Source of the DNA: Cycas panzhihuaensis
Taxonomy: Eukaryota; Cycadophyta
DNA: 64,000 nucleotides
Reading direction: 5' to 3'
Assembly: GCA_023213395.1 (NCBI GenBank)
Contig: CM041465.1
Location: forward strand, 83,955,741-84,019,740
Shown here: piece by piece, positions 33,447 through 44,227 of the stretch
Layout: every line of letters starts with the position of its first letter
How positions within the stretch are numbered: position 1 is the first letter of the stretch
Notes under the pieces: generated by a model
Databases searched by the model: none
What the model was told of the DNA's origin: nothing
What the model saw: only the letters and a program-made list of their open reading frames with translations
Made by a program: the position numbers and the translations under genes

Positions 33447-33744
33447 TGAAATGGGTTAATGTCACAAGGTTATTACATTAGTTGGTTATTTCTAAAATGG
33501 ATCTTAAATGAACTTTAAATTAGATCACTTAAATGAAATACACTTTCATGTGCATTATGTATAATTTCATTTCACCTAACTCTAATGTACCCTCTCTCAA
33601 TATAAAAGTAAAAGCTCAATGGAGGTGGTTCATTTTTACCTCTCTATTTTGTGAGAGCTACTCTATTTCTCTCAAGTCTCTCTTACTCCCATGTTTTTCT
33701 TTGTGTTTAGTACATGGAGATGAAGGATAGATCCACTCTTTTTA
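33447..33744 (+). repeat. Element F 3' LTR
   Basis: Starts TGAAATGGGTTAATG after the purine tract, and contains CAATATAAAAGT and a terminal GATGAAGGATAGATCCA that matches the reverse complement of the E LTR end. The final bases are TTTTTA, probably decayed from CA. Confidence 0.8.
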
Positions 33745-34829
33745 CCTATTTGCCACTAGGACTTGTAAAACTATAGCTCTTACATATTCTATTTCCTTTA
33801 TGTTTTTTTCCATTATTAAGGTAGGTTTCCTTAAAGTTATCATTAGCATTAGAATATTTGTTTATGTATTCCTCTTAATTAACACTAGTATAAATATATT
33901 CACTATTAGTTATACTTAAATATTTATCATTGTCATCTTTATAACAATAATCATTTGTGTTTTAATAACTATCTATATTTTCATACTACATATTATGATT
34001 TAGATCAAGGATAAGTCTCATATTAAACCAATTAGTACTTGGTGTGTTTGCTTCATATGCATTTTGTAATAAATTACACACATAGGAGTTTTTATCACCA
34101 TCTTTAGAATTCAAGCCTAGCTATAATTTTCCTTAACACTTGGACTCTTGTTTATATGGATTGTTTATTACCATTGATTTTTCTATAACCTTATATTCTC
34201 TTTGGAATATTTCAATTTTTAGCCATTGGATCACTTGCGATAATGGAATGGTTAACTTTAGCTACTTAGCTAAATTTTCTATTATCACCAATATCCTTGG
34301 GATATCTTTTATAATTAAACTCCTAAATAACTCTTTTTCCTTAATTATAGATGGTTGACTTGCCACTAACACCTCCTCTTTTGGTTTATTTCATATTTTA
34401 TACACATTTTTTGTTTTTAAATTTCCCATATATAATCATTTCATTTCCTCTTCTTTTTCTATTTCCTCCATAGTTCTCTTAGCCAATGTGAAGTGGTCAA
34501 TTTTCACTTTAGGACTTGGGTAATTATTATTTACTTTCTCTTTCCCTATAGATCTAATTCTTGTTTATAGGTTGGTATTCTTGATTAATCCTAAAATTAT
34601 TATTATTAAGCTTACTACCTTGGACTTTCTTTTATAATCCTCTATAGGATGGGTGCTTGGACCATAGTTTTTATATATAAAAGGACATTTAATATGTATT
34701 TTAACCAAGGGGCATTTTAATTTTTAATGGCCATACTCTAAAAAAATAAGCAACATCGCATAGGAGGTTTCCTTCTTGGTGATTTTATGGTGGTTCTAGT
34801 GGTATATACCATTTTGTTTGAATTAGACC
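33745..34829 (-). pseudogene. Element D2: left part of a TAT-like gypsy gag-protease region
   Basis: Aligns with element D at about 41800-42500, for example the stretch around 34225-34340 (ATTTTCTATTATCACCAATATCCTTGG...) with 41945-42010 (ATTTTCCATCAACAACAACATTCTTGG...). In D this lies between the gag zinc knuckles and the protease on the minus strand. No frame stays open here. At 34829 it is cut by element A2, and its continuation is at 47264-47478. Confidence 0.75.
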
Positions 34830-34934
34830 TATTAGAATTTGAGTTTGATACTATGTTATGATATACTTAATATATGTAGTAGAAGTATATCACGTATATA
34901 TAATAAATCAATTATCTCATGGGGAATGTACATA

Positions 34935-35015
<81 letters not shown>

Positions 35016-35365
35016 CAATACACATAAATCATAAAGTAAATATTATAAAACATTCACCACATAAGAGACAATAAATTTATATATAGAAAACTCAGTGTGG
35101 AAAAAACCATGGGAGAAATTTGGATTTGTAAACTCCTTTTAGATATCAAAATGAGTACATTTCTTGGCTATATACCTTTTTTAAGTTATTAAGTGGCATA
35201 TATACATATTTATATCAATAGTTACCTCATAAGTAATATATTATTTCTCTTGAGCCTTTGCATCATCCAATAGTATTTGTATATGAATATGCATATATTT
35301 CATATCTATTAACATATTTAGTGAGTGAAATTTTATGTGGGTTTATAATAATAATATTAAACATT
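34830..35365 (-). repeat. Element A2 3' LTR with an (AT) expansion
   Basis: Aligns with 46749-47263: TTTGATACTATG...AGTATATCA, AATAAATCAATTATCTCATG, CATTCACCACATAAGAGA, and TGAGCCTTTGCATCATC. The start TG is degraded, and the terminal ATATTCTAACA is missing. Confidence 0.8.
34938..35012. repeat. (AT)n microsatellite, 75 bases
   Basis: An uninterrupted AT dinucleotide run inside the A2 left LTR. The right LTR has only a short AT-rich segment (ATAATAATGCTTATAAG) at the same place, so the run expanded after insertion. It creates spurious tyrosine/isoleucine frames on both strands. Confidence 0.98.
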
Positions 35366-37551
35366 TAATATCTTTAATTTTCTATCTTCATCTCCTTGGT
35401 CTTTAATATTTTTTGGTCTTTATTGTGTTTATATCTATTGGATCTTGTAGTTTATATCATATTGGTAATAACCTTGTATCATGTTGTATAATGCATTAAG
35501 CTATAACTTGTATCATGTATCATCACTTGTAACTTGTAATCCATCAACCATACTTGTTTCCTGTAAGCATTAACCTATATAACCTATAATCAATTATAAT
35601 CATTTGTGATCATTAGTGACTAACTATCAATAACCAATATGTAAATATAAACTAATTATTATCCATTAACATCAACTAATATATAAAATATTTTCCTAAA
35701 TATCTTCACTTATAAAGTTGTTGTTAATACAATCAACATCTATCAATCAATCAAACAAACTTGTGATAAAAAAAAATTACTAAGGTCTATATAAAATCAC
35801 AACCATCTATTAAACTACATGAGTAACCACTTGTTGTAATAACTAGTTTTATAGGAAGTATTTTTTGTACGTGTTTCATTAGTAAATAAGAGTAAAATAA
35901 AATATCTAACCTATTATATATAAGATTAACAACATAATTTATATGTTATACAAGAGTATCATTATTTATCTTGCCTCTTATATACGAGCAAATATTTTGT
36001 ATGCTACTTTCATTAATACTTCTACACACTTGTAATTTTTTTTTTGTAATTATTAAATAACTTATTAATATAATCAATTATCAAAATATACAAACTCTAA
36101 GAACATGCCAAACTACCTAGCCAAGATAACATGAATTATGTTTCTATGTCTCTTATCATACATAGTAAGTCAGATTTCTTACTAATAGATATTTATCTAC
36201 TATATTAGTTGAATAACCTCAATAGTTTAATTAGTATGCCAAGTAATAATATATGAGACTTTTCTTTTTATCTCATAAAATAAGTGGAATTCTTAATTTC
36301 TCATTTATTTATCTCTCTATTAAATAATCAAACTAGGTCCTTTATCAAATATCAAGTAGCATGATTATCATCAAGTAGGTGTTAAATAAATCAAGTAATT
36401 TTACATTTGATTATTGATATATACTTCACTAAACCAAATGTGAAAATTATAAGGAATTCTTTTATGTACAATATATTCTCACATTAATATTATGTAAAAT
36501 ATATCCCACTTCATAAATTCATCATTTATTATGAGCCTTCAAATATCATAAATAAGCTTTAAATTATTCATTTTTAAATAAAACTTACATTTTGATTCAT
36601 TATATTTAACTAATAATATAATCATCATATCTAAAGCCTTTAAAAACATTAGAATATGCGAATACTATTTTGAAAAGGATCATAAAATGTAACTTTTATA
36701 AAGTCAAAGGTATTTGGATAAAGTTTACGCATTAATATTTCTATTATCTAATCTCTAAATTGTGCTTTACAACCACTCCTTTCAACTGCCTCAAATTTCT
36801 CTTTCTAACATAACTAGTAGGATAAGAAATAGATACTCTAGTGAAAAGTTATACTAAAAAATGTGCCAATATGTCATGATAATGTGTGATCCTTAAAAAA
36901 AATCACTAATCCCCTTTTGGATATGGTTACTAGTCATGTGCTATTTTTATGTGACTATTCACTAAAGTGAGGGGGCCTTGTGTGAATTTTAAACTTTTAT
37001 CTAATTTAGTTAAATGAATTGTAAAAAAATATAATCTACTTAATATTATTTCAAGTCCACAGTCTTTGAAATATTATAAAAAATAATTAAATCAACAAAT
37101 TAAAATGTAATTTTTAAAATATATTAATAAATTTCCAATGTAAATCTCTTCCTTCTATATATAAACTTCTATATGAATTTCCTTTAATCAACTAGACTGA
37201 TAGTGATGGAAACATCTATGTCTTGATTTCATGGATGTGGATTGATCACACATAGTATGGGGCAGAATCCATAGTAGTCCTCTCCTCCTAATCATATTAT
37301 AAGTGACCAAAACCTTCAATCGACTTCTTCCATTTTGCTCTCTTTGGCACTAACATCATCTTCAAGAAGCAACATATTTATTTATCTACAATCTACATCT
37401 TTTCTTTTATAGCTTTAGGCCCTTAAATGTTCCATACTCGCTATGGTGTGGTCTTTTGTATGGCTCATAGTCTTAGTGGTTTAACTTAGATTCCTTTGGC
37501 ATCCATTCAACTATATTCTAAAATACCTACTAAACAAGATAGGCTAAAGAC
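35366..37551 (-). other. Element A2 internal region, left part
   Basis: Non-coding, AT-rich. It aligns in patches with the A1 interior (for example 36650-36900 with 13680-13925). No domain recognised. Confidence 0.55.
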
Positions 37552-37556
37552 ATATC
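37552..37556. repeat. TSD ATATC, left of element D
   Basis: ATATC is repeated exactly at 45058-45062. Confidence 0.92.
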
Positions 37557-38389
37557 TGTTGACTTAGGTTTCCCACTGCACTTGTGGGAAGGGTATGCTT
37601 GCCAAGGTTACACAGGTTATAGTCTAGTTTAGGACATAATCAACATCATTATCCACATATATCACATAGATTTATTAATGTTTCCACATGATTATATCAC
37701 AATGACACACAACAGTACAGAGATCAACACATATTCCACATTCAGTCCTTGCAAACATAGAGAATACACAATTTCTACGTAACTCTTATTTTATTAAGTA
37801 ATAGTTCTTTTACACAAGTTGCTAGAATGCATTCCCTATGCATTCCAGCCTCATACATTCACTCTTCATATGCGTACCCAAGAGGTACCCATTAAAATAC
37901 ACAGCTTTAGGCTGCTATCATGCGTACTAGTATCCATACCAATGCATACTGGTATACTTGGCTCTCGCCCTAACTGAATGGTCCTTGGGAAGCCTCATAA
38001 ATACGCTCCTTGATGTCCTTTGGCTAAAGGGTTATGATTGTTTGTCATAACTGTACCTTTTCAATCAAATGTACCTCTTCCTAACCATTGGTTAGTTTCC
38101 TTAACTGGCTGTCTTAACTCATCCATACATAAGTTTGATGTCATCCCAAGCTCCCTTCTATCCAGTCTTCTCATGCGTACCATTCCTATTTTCTTGCATT
38201 CTACCTAGAGGTACGTATCTGTGTTGCATACCTTTACTAGGTATGCACCTATCATATGTACCCAGAATGTTGAATTCTTTACTTTTTGCTGCACACATAC
38301 CTTCGTACGGTCCATACCTGCACAATCCAAGGATACTCAACCTCTCTTTGGTCTGCCCATAGCCCAGCATGTCACATTATGCTCCAACA
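37557..38389 (-). repeat. Element D 3' LTR
   Basis: 833 bp, TGTTGACTTAGG...GCTCCAACA. It holds many copies of ATGCGTACC and its inversion GGTACGCAT. Aligns end to end with 44228-45057. Confidence 0.92.
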
Positions 38390-38489
38390 TCTATCCCAGG
38401 TTAACATGAAGTGTTTGAGTATCCTTGTTCAACAAAATTTTTAAAATTTGGGGTATTCCTCCCTCTCCCCTTCTCAAGGCTGCTCTTGC

Positions 38490-39433
38490 GGTCACTGTCC
38501 TATGGCCAAAATTTCTTCATTGATTTGGGTTAGTGTGGTAATTATTGCATCTTTTTCTTTAAGTTTTTCCTAAAGGGTTGCTATTTTTGCCTTGTACCCT
38601 TCCTCCATGTCCATAATTAGCAGTATGATCTAGCTAGATTTATTATTTGTCAGGGGTGGTATTGATGTCTCTCTCATTTCTATTATGGGTGGAAAGTCTT
38701 CCCATTCTTCTAGAGAAGTTTCTACTTCTTCTGCCTCTGTTGGTTCTTCCTCATCCTTCTTTCTTTTTCTACTTTTCCTTATGGTTTGCTTAGCTTGATG
38801 AGGAATGGATGTCCTAGGGGTTTGTTGTAACTATTTAATAACCTTACTCATTTATTTTTGTACCCTCCTTTTCACTTCTTGATTCTATGTTGTATCTGGA
38901 AATTCATTCACCCACCTTTTAATAAGTGGTTATTTTGGAGCAGTGGTTATTTTCACCAATTGTACATTTGGACAGTGATAAAATAGGATAGCTAGTAATA
39001 ATGAAGGGTGGGAAAGAGGATGAGTCATTATTTCTTGAATTTGCTACCGCATGTCGTTTGCCAGGAATTCTAACTAATCCATTTTCTCTCCATCGCGAAT
39101 ATTCAATAGTATTGGCATCATTCCCCATGGAATGTATGTATATTTTCTCTTTGATAAAAACCTAGAATTAATAACTTTTGCTATCCACTGTAATAAGATG
39201 TATTTTATGTCTACCATACAGATTCCATCTAAAGTCAGTTGTGTGTTTTCTTGGCAGAACTCCTTTAACCATAGCTCACGGTCCACTTCTAAGTGTTTGG
39301 TTGCTGTGGGTACTTCCCCTTCGTTGGGAAGTCCTGTTATCAGATGCACAATCTCTGCATCTAGTTTAATTTTGCTCATGTCCCTTTTTAATTCTGCTAA
39401 AATACTTTCTATAATTTCTGGGTCATAGTACAT
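38490..39433 (-). pseudogene. Element D: extra downstream ORF of unknown function
   Basis: Open minus-strand frame 39433-39074 starting MYYDPEIIESILAELKRDMS, with LITGLPNEGEVPTATK, LDGICMVDIKYILLQWIAKV, NSRFLSKRKYTYIPWG and MMPILLNIRDGEK. It continues in a neighbouring frame, with stops, through RMQQIQEIMTHP-like residues, a very basic K-R-K-K stretch, an acidic E-E-E-P-T-E-A-E-E-V-E segment, and a heptad-like K-A-K-I-A-T-L...E-K-L-K-E-K-D tail near 38560 that could form a coiled coil. I do not recognise it. It resembles in general character the extra, non-Pol frames carried by TAT/Ogre-type gypsy elements and by plant 'transposon protein' families. It lies after Pol and before the 3' LTR. 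Confidence 0.55.
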
Positions 39434-39779
39434 AGGGTTACAGTATATGTACTCTCCCTAAGTAGCTTGCTTGATTTTTGCCTGAAATTGAGAGGGTAAT
39501 GATTCAAGGTCTTTCTTTAACCTAGGTATAAAAGTCTCCTGACAACTTGCTATCCTCATGCTGGCTATGGGATTCCAGAGAGAAAATTGAAATAACCTGG
39601 AATATGGATACGAACCCTACATGCATACCTTTGTTGGTATAGTTACTATTTTTTGGACTTATACTCACTAATTTGAGACTGAATTTCATCCTTCTGTCTC
39701 CTTGGATCGCAAGGGTTTTCCTTGGCTACTTGCTGTTGAGAATTCAGATGGAATTATGCTCAGTTTCTTGTTGCATACT

Positions 39780-40130
39780 ACGCAAGAATGCTTGCAGGTA
39801 CGTAATATATACTTTTGTCTTATTCACCACTTTTCTTCTATGCATACTTTGACAACATACTTTTTTAGGTACGCATAGTGTAAGCTAGTTAACTTATCCA
39901 CTTTTTAACTATGCGTACCTCATAGTGTACTTTTTCAGTATACATAATATATTTTGGCCTGTTTTATATAGTGCATACCAGATAGCATACTTTTTTCAGT
40001 ATACATAGTGTATTTTGCCTTATTTTACATAGTGCGTACCAGATAACATATTTTTTTGGTATGTATAATGTATTTTACACAATGCGTACCTAGTAAAATA
40101 CTTTTCCTAGTATGTGTAGTGTATTTTGCT
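39780..40130. repeat. Degenerate minisatellite of about 60 bp with GGTACGCATA-type motifs
   Basis: Five units begin near 39867, 39936, 39997, 40057 and 40107 with (A/G)GTA(T/C)(A/G)(C/T)ATA(G/A)TGTA. Spacing is about 69, 61, 60 and 50. Each carries a ...TGCGTACC... half and a ...GTATACATA... half. The motif recurs throughout the D LTRs. Confidence 0.85.
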
Positions 40131-40279
40131 AGTATGTATGTAAAAAAATCAGATTTTTTAATAGAATTATTTCTTATCCTTGATAATATCCTTGTTATTA
40201 ATGATTATTCTTATTACTTATGTATATGGTATGAGTTATAATTATTTTTTCTTATTTTTCAATTTTTTTGTATTTTTAT

Positions 40280-40690
40280 TTCCATACCGAACTGGATCAC
40301 GTTCCGATATCAAGGCAATTCGATTTTGCCTCAACTTCATGCAACACATTTTCGTACAACTAACTGATTCAGCTGGTAAGTTGCTCCACCCTAGTTGATA
40401 TAGGGTTTTAGTTTACTACCCTTGACCATTTTAGGTAGTAACTGGCCTGATAGTTTTTTCAACTGGATAGTGTTATTCTAGTTCACCTTTTAAATCATAT
40501 ATAGGCCTTTCCAATGCATCTTCAATTCTCTTTGGGGTGTTTAGGATTTGTTGTCGAATCACCATACTTGATCACCCTTCTTGAAATATGATGTCTTGTC
40601 ATGGCGGTCGCACCTTGTCTTTTTTTGCTTTTTCCTTGGTGTGGTATGCTTTGTCAGTTTCTTCTTATGATCCCTTAATTGATCTTAGTT
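40280..40690 (-). pseudogene. Element D: integrase C-terminus
   Basis: Minus strand, from about 40690: LRDHKKKLTKHTTPRKKQKK, then KTSYFKKGDQVW, NTPKRIEDALERPIYDLKGE in one frame and, in another, HWKGLYMI-like residues and LSGQLLPKMVKGSKLKPYIN. The K-x-G-D-x-V-W and W-K-G-P-Y-type motifs are typical of gypsy integrases after the core. The core D-D-E domain is absent: the sequence before it is the unrelated Pro-rich frame. Confidence 0.75.
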
Positions 40691-41137
40691 TATTATTCCT
40701 TCTTCCAACCACTGTTCTCTATAACGTATCAAATGAGAATTTCCACATAGTGGTTCTTCATAAAAGGGCTTTACATAATCTCCAATGTATTCTCCATGAT
40801 TTCTATCTTCTGGAGTGGCAATTTTGTTTCCTAGACTGGAATCTCTAGGGATACTCTTAGCAAGTTCCTTTTCTTCTTCCTTAAATTTGGCATTGATGGT
40901 TGAAAAATATCTTCTGCTGGGTAGGGGTACCTCTAAAGAAGATGAGGAAGGTTTGTTACTTCCTTCCTCGGGCTGGGATGGGGAAGGGCAATCTACCTCA
41001 AGACCCACACCGGAGGTAGAGGGAAGGTTAGGGTTAGAGGGGGTTGGGGTATTGGGAGGTGAATTAGGGTAAGGGTTTGGGTTAAAAGGGGGATTTGGGT
41101 TTGGGTCTAGGTTTTTTATGTTATTATTAATACTCAT
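40685..41137 (-). pseudogene. Element D: Pro/Asn/Ser-rich ORF fused to the integrase tail
   Basis: 150-residue open frame. Residues 11-40 are a low-complexity N-P repeat (LDPNPNPPFNPNPYPNSPPN), followed by a Ser/Glu-rich part, FSTINAKFKEEEKELAKSIP, and a C-terminal part DRNHGEYIGDYVKPFYEEPL ending EQWLEEGIIN. This is the longest clean frame in element D. No known domain is seen. It lies between protease and integrase tail, where RT and RNase H should be, and its last codons overlap the start of the integrase homology. Confidence 0.6.
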
Positions 41138-41317
41138 ATAATCAACAAATTTAGATTTAATATCAACATCCTTAGTTACATTCTAAGAAAGTAGGTTACA
41201 CCTATAGGATGAGGGTTTGACTTCATATACATCTTGTAGCTAATAATCTACGAATCTCATCCTATTTTCATCATTTGAAGAGTTGTAAATTTCTCCAAAG
41301 TAAGTTGGTTTTGCTTC

Positions 41318-41810
41318 TTAGCGGTCCATCAATTTGGTAGGTTCTTCGGTTGCATGGTAAAGATTTTCTTCATTGAGGGAAGAGGCTATTATTTCACTCA
41401 TGACAGTTGTACTCGATCCCTTGTCAAGTATCACCTCAATGGAATTCTTCCCTAACATTGGTAATACTACTTCATTTCTTCCATTTGACAAGGTGAAGGA
41501 CACGTTTTTCCAGTTTTTGAGACATTGAGTCTTGTATAGCCAGGGTCTCGCTAAGAACGTTGGATAGGGTGTTGCACCCTTTTTTGTTTCTATGATTGTA
41601 AAGTCGATTTTCACGATGATCCTTGCCACATCCACTTTGATGTCGGCTAGCTTCCCCACAGGTTGCACCAATAATTCATTGGCTAATTTCAATGAATATA
41701 TTGTTGCTTCCAGTTTCAGGCTTCGCAACTTTCACCATGTCGAAGTGGGTAGTACATTCACGGCTGTGCCCCCATCAACATTCACTTTCAGAAATGTTTC
41801 TCCCAATACC
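41318..41810 (-). pseudogene. Element D: aspartic protease
   Basis: The active-site segment reads VNVDGGTAVNVLPTSTW near 41790-41745 (D-G-G as in TAT-like elements in place of D-S/T-G). Then the open frame from 41728: LKLEATIYSLKLANELL, VGKLADIKVDVARIIVK, VDFT-like IDFTIIETKKGATPYPTF and LARPWLYKTQCLKNWKNVSF. The L-G-R-P-W-L block after the active site is typical of this lineage (here L-A-R-P-W). The final part, 41440-41318, continues into an uncharacterised tail. It would process the Gag-Pol precursor. Confidence 0.8.
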
Positions 41811-42511
41811 ATCATTGTCACCGTGGGATCCATGTCGAATGATGGTATCACTTTCTTTAGACTCTTAGTAGTTACTTATTGTAATATCCCTCCTTTAATC
41901 CAATCAATTACTTGGCATAGAGGAATAGTTAATTGTAACTATTTTACTAGATTTTCCATCAACAACAACATTCTTGGAATATCCTCAGCTGGTAATCCCT
42001 TGAATAATTCTTCCATCGGTACCATTTGAGGCTATATTTTTGGCTCTTCTGGTACCTTATCTTTCTCCTTTTGCTTATTCTTTCTTATATATACATATTT
42101 AGTTTCAGGCTTCCCCATTAGTAATGCAGTCTCTTCTTGAGTTAGCTCTTCTAATACTTGTTTCACTTGTTTGAATTGATTCATTTATGTCTGTGGATTC
42201 AGATATCCTTCATCTTCTTTCTCCTTTTATTTCTTTTGGAGTTTCACATTTTTTCTCTCCAGTATGATTGTCATTAGGTTGGTAGCTTTAGCTTTTCCCT
42301 TACAATCTTTAGTTTTGTGCTTACTTAGTCCACAATTGTTATATATGAATGGTTTCTATTCGTATTCCCATTTTGTTGGGCATTCAGATTTCCAATGCCC
42401 AAATTGTAAGCAAATGAGGCATCTTCTCATTGGTTGTTTCTTCCTTGAGGACTCCTGTGTATTCCTTGTTATATAAACATTTCGAGGTGGGTTGCCTCCC
42501 CTTCCCCTACC
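41811..42511 (-). pseudogene. Element D: region between zinc knuckles and protease
   Basis: Decayed minus-strand coding sequence, with a lysine/glutamate-rich stretch and M-E-E-L-F-K-G-L-P-A-E-D-I-type residues near 41995. It aligns with D2 at 33760-34829. Function not known; it resembles the long spacer between nucleocapsid and protease in TAT-like elements. Confidence 0.55.
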
Positions 42512-42808
42512 TCATCCTCTGTATGATTTTCCTCTTAGGTTGTAGAAACAATTTTTTGTCATATGCGTATCCATATCGCATATGTGGCACCATTTGTCCC
42601 TTTGGTACAATGCACTATTCTTTGGGTTGAGTTCACATTCTTTAGTCGTGTATGAACTTTCCTCACAGATGTGGCACCATTTTTCCACTCTACCTTCGTG
42701 ATCTTTTTTCTTCTTTGTTACTTCCTCTTCTCTATTATTCCTTATTTTGAGTCTTGCCACTTCCTTTCTTAGGGTTTCTAATTTTGATTCCTCTTCTGCT
42801 ACTCCCAC
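42512..42808 (-). pseudogene. Element D: gag zinc knuckles
   Basis: The open frame begins MGVAEEESKLETLRKEVARL, a short coiled coil, followed by a basic segment. Two knuckles follow: CHICEESSYTTKEC and CHICDMDTHMTKNC. The second is a perfect C-x2-C-x4-H-x4-C; the first has Tyr at the His position. D2 has the same Tyr (CDKSSYSTKEC, minus strand at about 47410), so it predates the split of the two copies. Confidence 0.85.
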
Positions 42809-44087
42809 CTAGTAGAAGGGTTGATTATACTAGTGTTGTTTGATTTCCCTGATCTCTTCTTATAATCTCAATAGGAGGGAGTCATGTCCTCCAGCCTGCG
42901 CATCCATCTCCATCTCAAAGTCAAGTGCTAAATCTTGGGTATTTTTGAATGACTTTAATGGATGTGCATGTATCATAGCTCTCAGTTTCTCATTCAGTCA
43001 CTTAACAAAATAATTCTTCATATTATGATCTATTACCATTTCATTAATCATACTGGTCGCAATGATTTTTATTCTACTGATATAAGTTAATACTGATTCT
43101 CCAAGCCTTTGTTTAATTTCCCTAAGGGCAATTTCCACCGTTTCATTGGCTTTAGAATTTTTGAAATCTTTCCTCGAAGGATTTTTTTATTTTTGCCCAT
43201 GAATCATTCTTATTTATTTCTCTGTACCATGTCAATGGTACTCCCGTTAATGTACAGGCAAATCTAGCTTTTATCTCATCTTCGTCTATAATCTTTTTTA
43301 CGTCAATCAGATTCTAAAAGAGGTATACATGTTTGACTACATCTGAAGTGTTGTTGAAAATCAACTTCCCAAAATCTTTGTAATCATCCATCTTGGGAGA
43401 TTGTAATGGTGTCTAACCTGGTGGTGATTCTTCACCTTTCTCCTCCTTACTGGATTTTGTCTCCTTCCCTTCACTCTTCTCTTTTGGAGATGTACTTGGA
43501 GTGCTTACTGCAATATTATCTTTCCCAAATAATGGATTCTTAAATGGGGTTTTAAGATGTATAGGTTCTAATACACCTGGCACTTGTATTATTAATGGTG
43601 TCACTGTTATATATGATTGATCAGACCCCTTGTCCGATGAATCCTCAAAAAGCTACCTTGTTAGCTTATTTTTCCAATATGCCAAGGGACCTTCCTCTGC
43701 CTTCTTCTCACTGTCACTTAGGTCCTTTGGACTGTCCTCCACAGGTATACTTCCTTCTTTTGTTACAGTGTCTTTATATTCTTCATCCACCTTTAGTTTT
43801 TCTTCATATTCTGGGATGAACAAGTCATCCTTGATTAGGGTTCGTGTTAGTACCATTCATTCACCATTAGTTTCCTCTCCTTGTTCTTGAGGTGTCTGGG
43901 CTCCACTTGCCTCGGATTCTTCAACGGGCTGTCCCTTAGTCTCGTTGTTTTGTGAACTTAATCTCCTTGCCCTTCTCAGTTTTGACTCTTTTAACCATCG
44001 TAATGCCCTCTGTCTACTTATTTCTTTCCCTTTAGGTAAAGTATCCTTTTGTGGCTCTTCCACCTTTGAAGGCCTCTTAGGTGGCAT
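42809..44087 (-). pseudogene. gag: Element D: gag N-terminus and capsid core
   Basis: Probable start ATG at 44087 (MPPKRPSKVEEPQKDTLPKG), a long charged, disordered N-terminus in three overlapping frames (44087-43857, 43856-43653, 43604-43413), then capsid residues: FGKLIFNNTSDVVKHVYLF, IIDEDEIKARFACTLTGVPL and TWYREINKNDSWAKIKKSFEERF (about 43290-43160), the Retrotrans_gag core. The rest of the capsid is heavily decayed. It lies only about 125 bp from the primer site. Confidence 0.75.
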
Positions 44088-44213
44088 TAGAAGGTCCCCT
44101 GGCTACTGGAGGCTTAGTTACAGCTTGCCATCATGACGACAGCTAGGGTCCTCTGCCCTTTACACATTCCTTCTTTTGAAACTCCTGGGCCCTATCCCTC
44201 CTCAATGGACGTA

Positions 44214-44226
44214 GGCAATAGAACCA
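44214..44226 (-). other. Element D primer-binding site, possibly tRNA-Asp
   Basis: Minus strand next to the 5' LTR reads TGGTTCTATTGCC. It does not match initiator tRNA-Met. It shares 9 of 13 positions with TGGCGCCGTTGCC, the tRNA-Asp-type site of Athila/TAT elements, and the differences fall mainly in CpG-rich positions that decay fast. Confidence 0.5.
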
Positions 44227-44227
44227 A

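Larger units (their letters stand above)
26167..33744 (+). mobile_element. Element F: Ty1/copia retrotransposon, 5' LTR truncated
   Basis: Order on the plus strand: partial LTR, primer site, about 2-kb leader, gag, protease, integrase, RT, RNase H, purine tract, 3' LTR. Proteins, leader and LTRs all match element E (52121-59791), which is the same family in the opposite orientation. The first roughly 100 bp of the 5' LTR are missing and replaced by a TAT-like integrase scrap, so no target duplication can be read. Coding regions carry many stops. Confidence 0.85.

Noticed and set aside
34839-35053. Overlapping tyrosine/isoleucine-repeat ORFs on both strands
   Set aside because: They are translations of the AT microsatellite.
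38135-38362. Plus-strand ORF with Cys-rich residues, repeated at 44806-45030
   Set aside because: Both lie in the element D LTRs in the antisense direction; the similarity is LTR identity.
39132-39428. Plus-strand ORFs opposite the extra D ORF
   Set aside because: Shadow frames; the minus strand has the better protein-like composition, though I could not identify it either.
41592-42029. 145-residue plus-strand ORF opposite the element D protease
   Set aside because: The minus strand carries the recognisable protease; this frame is a shadow with no domain.
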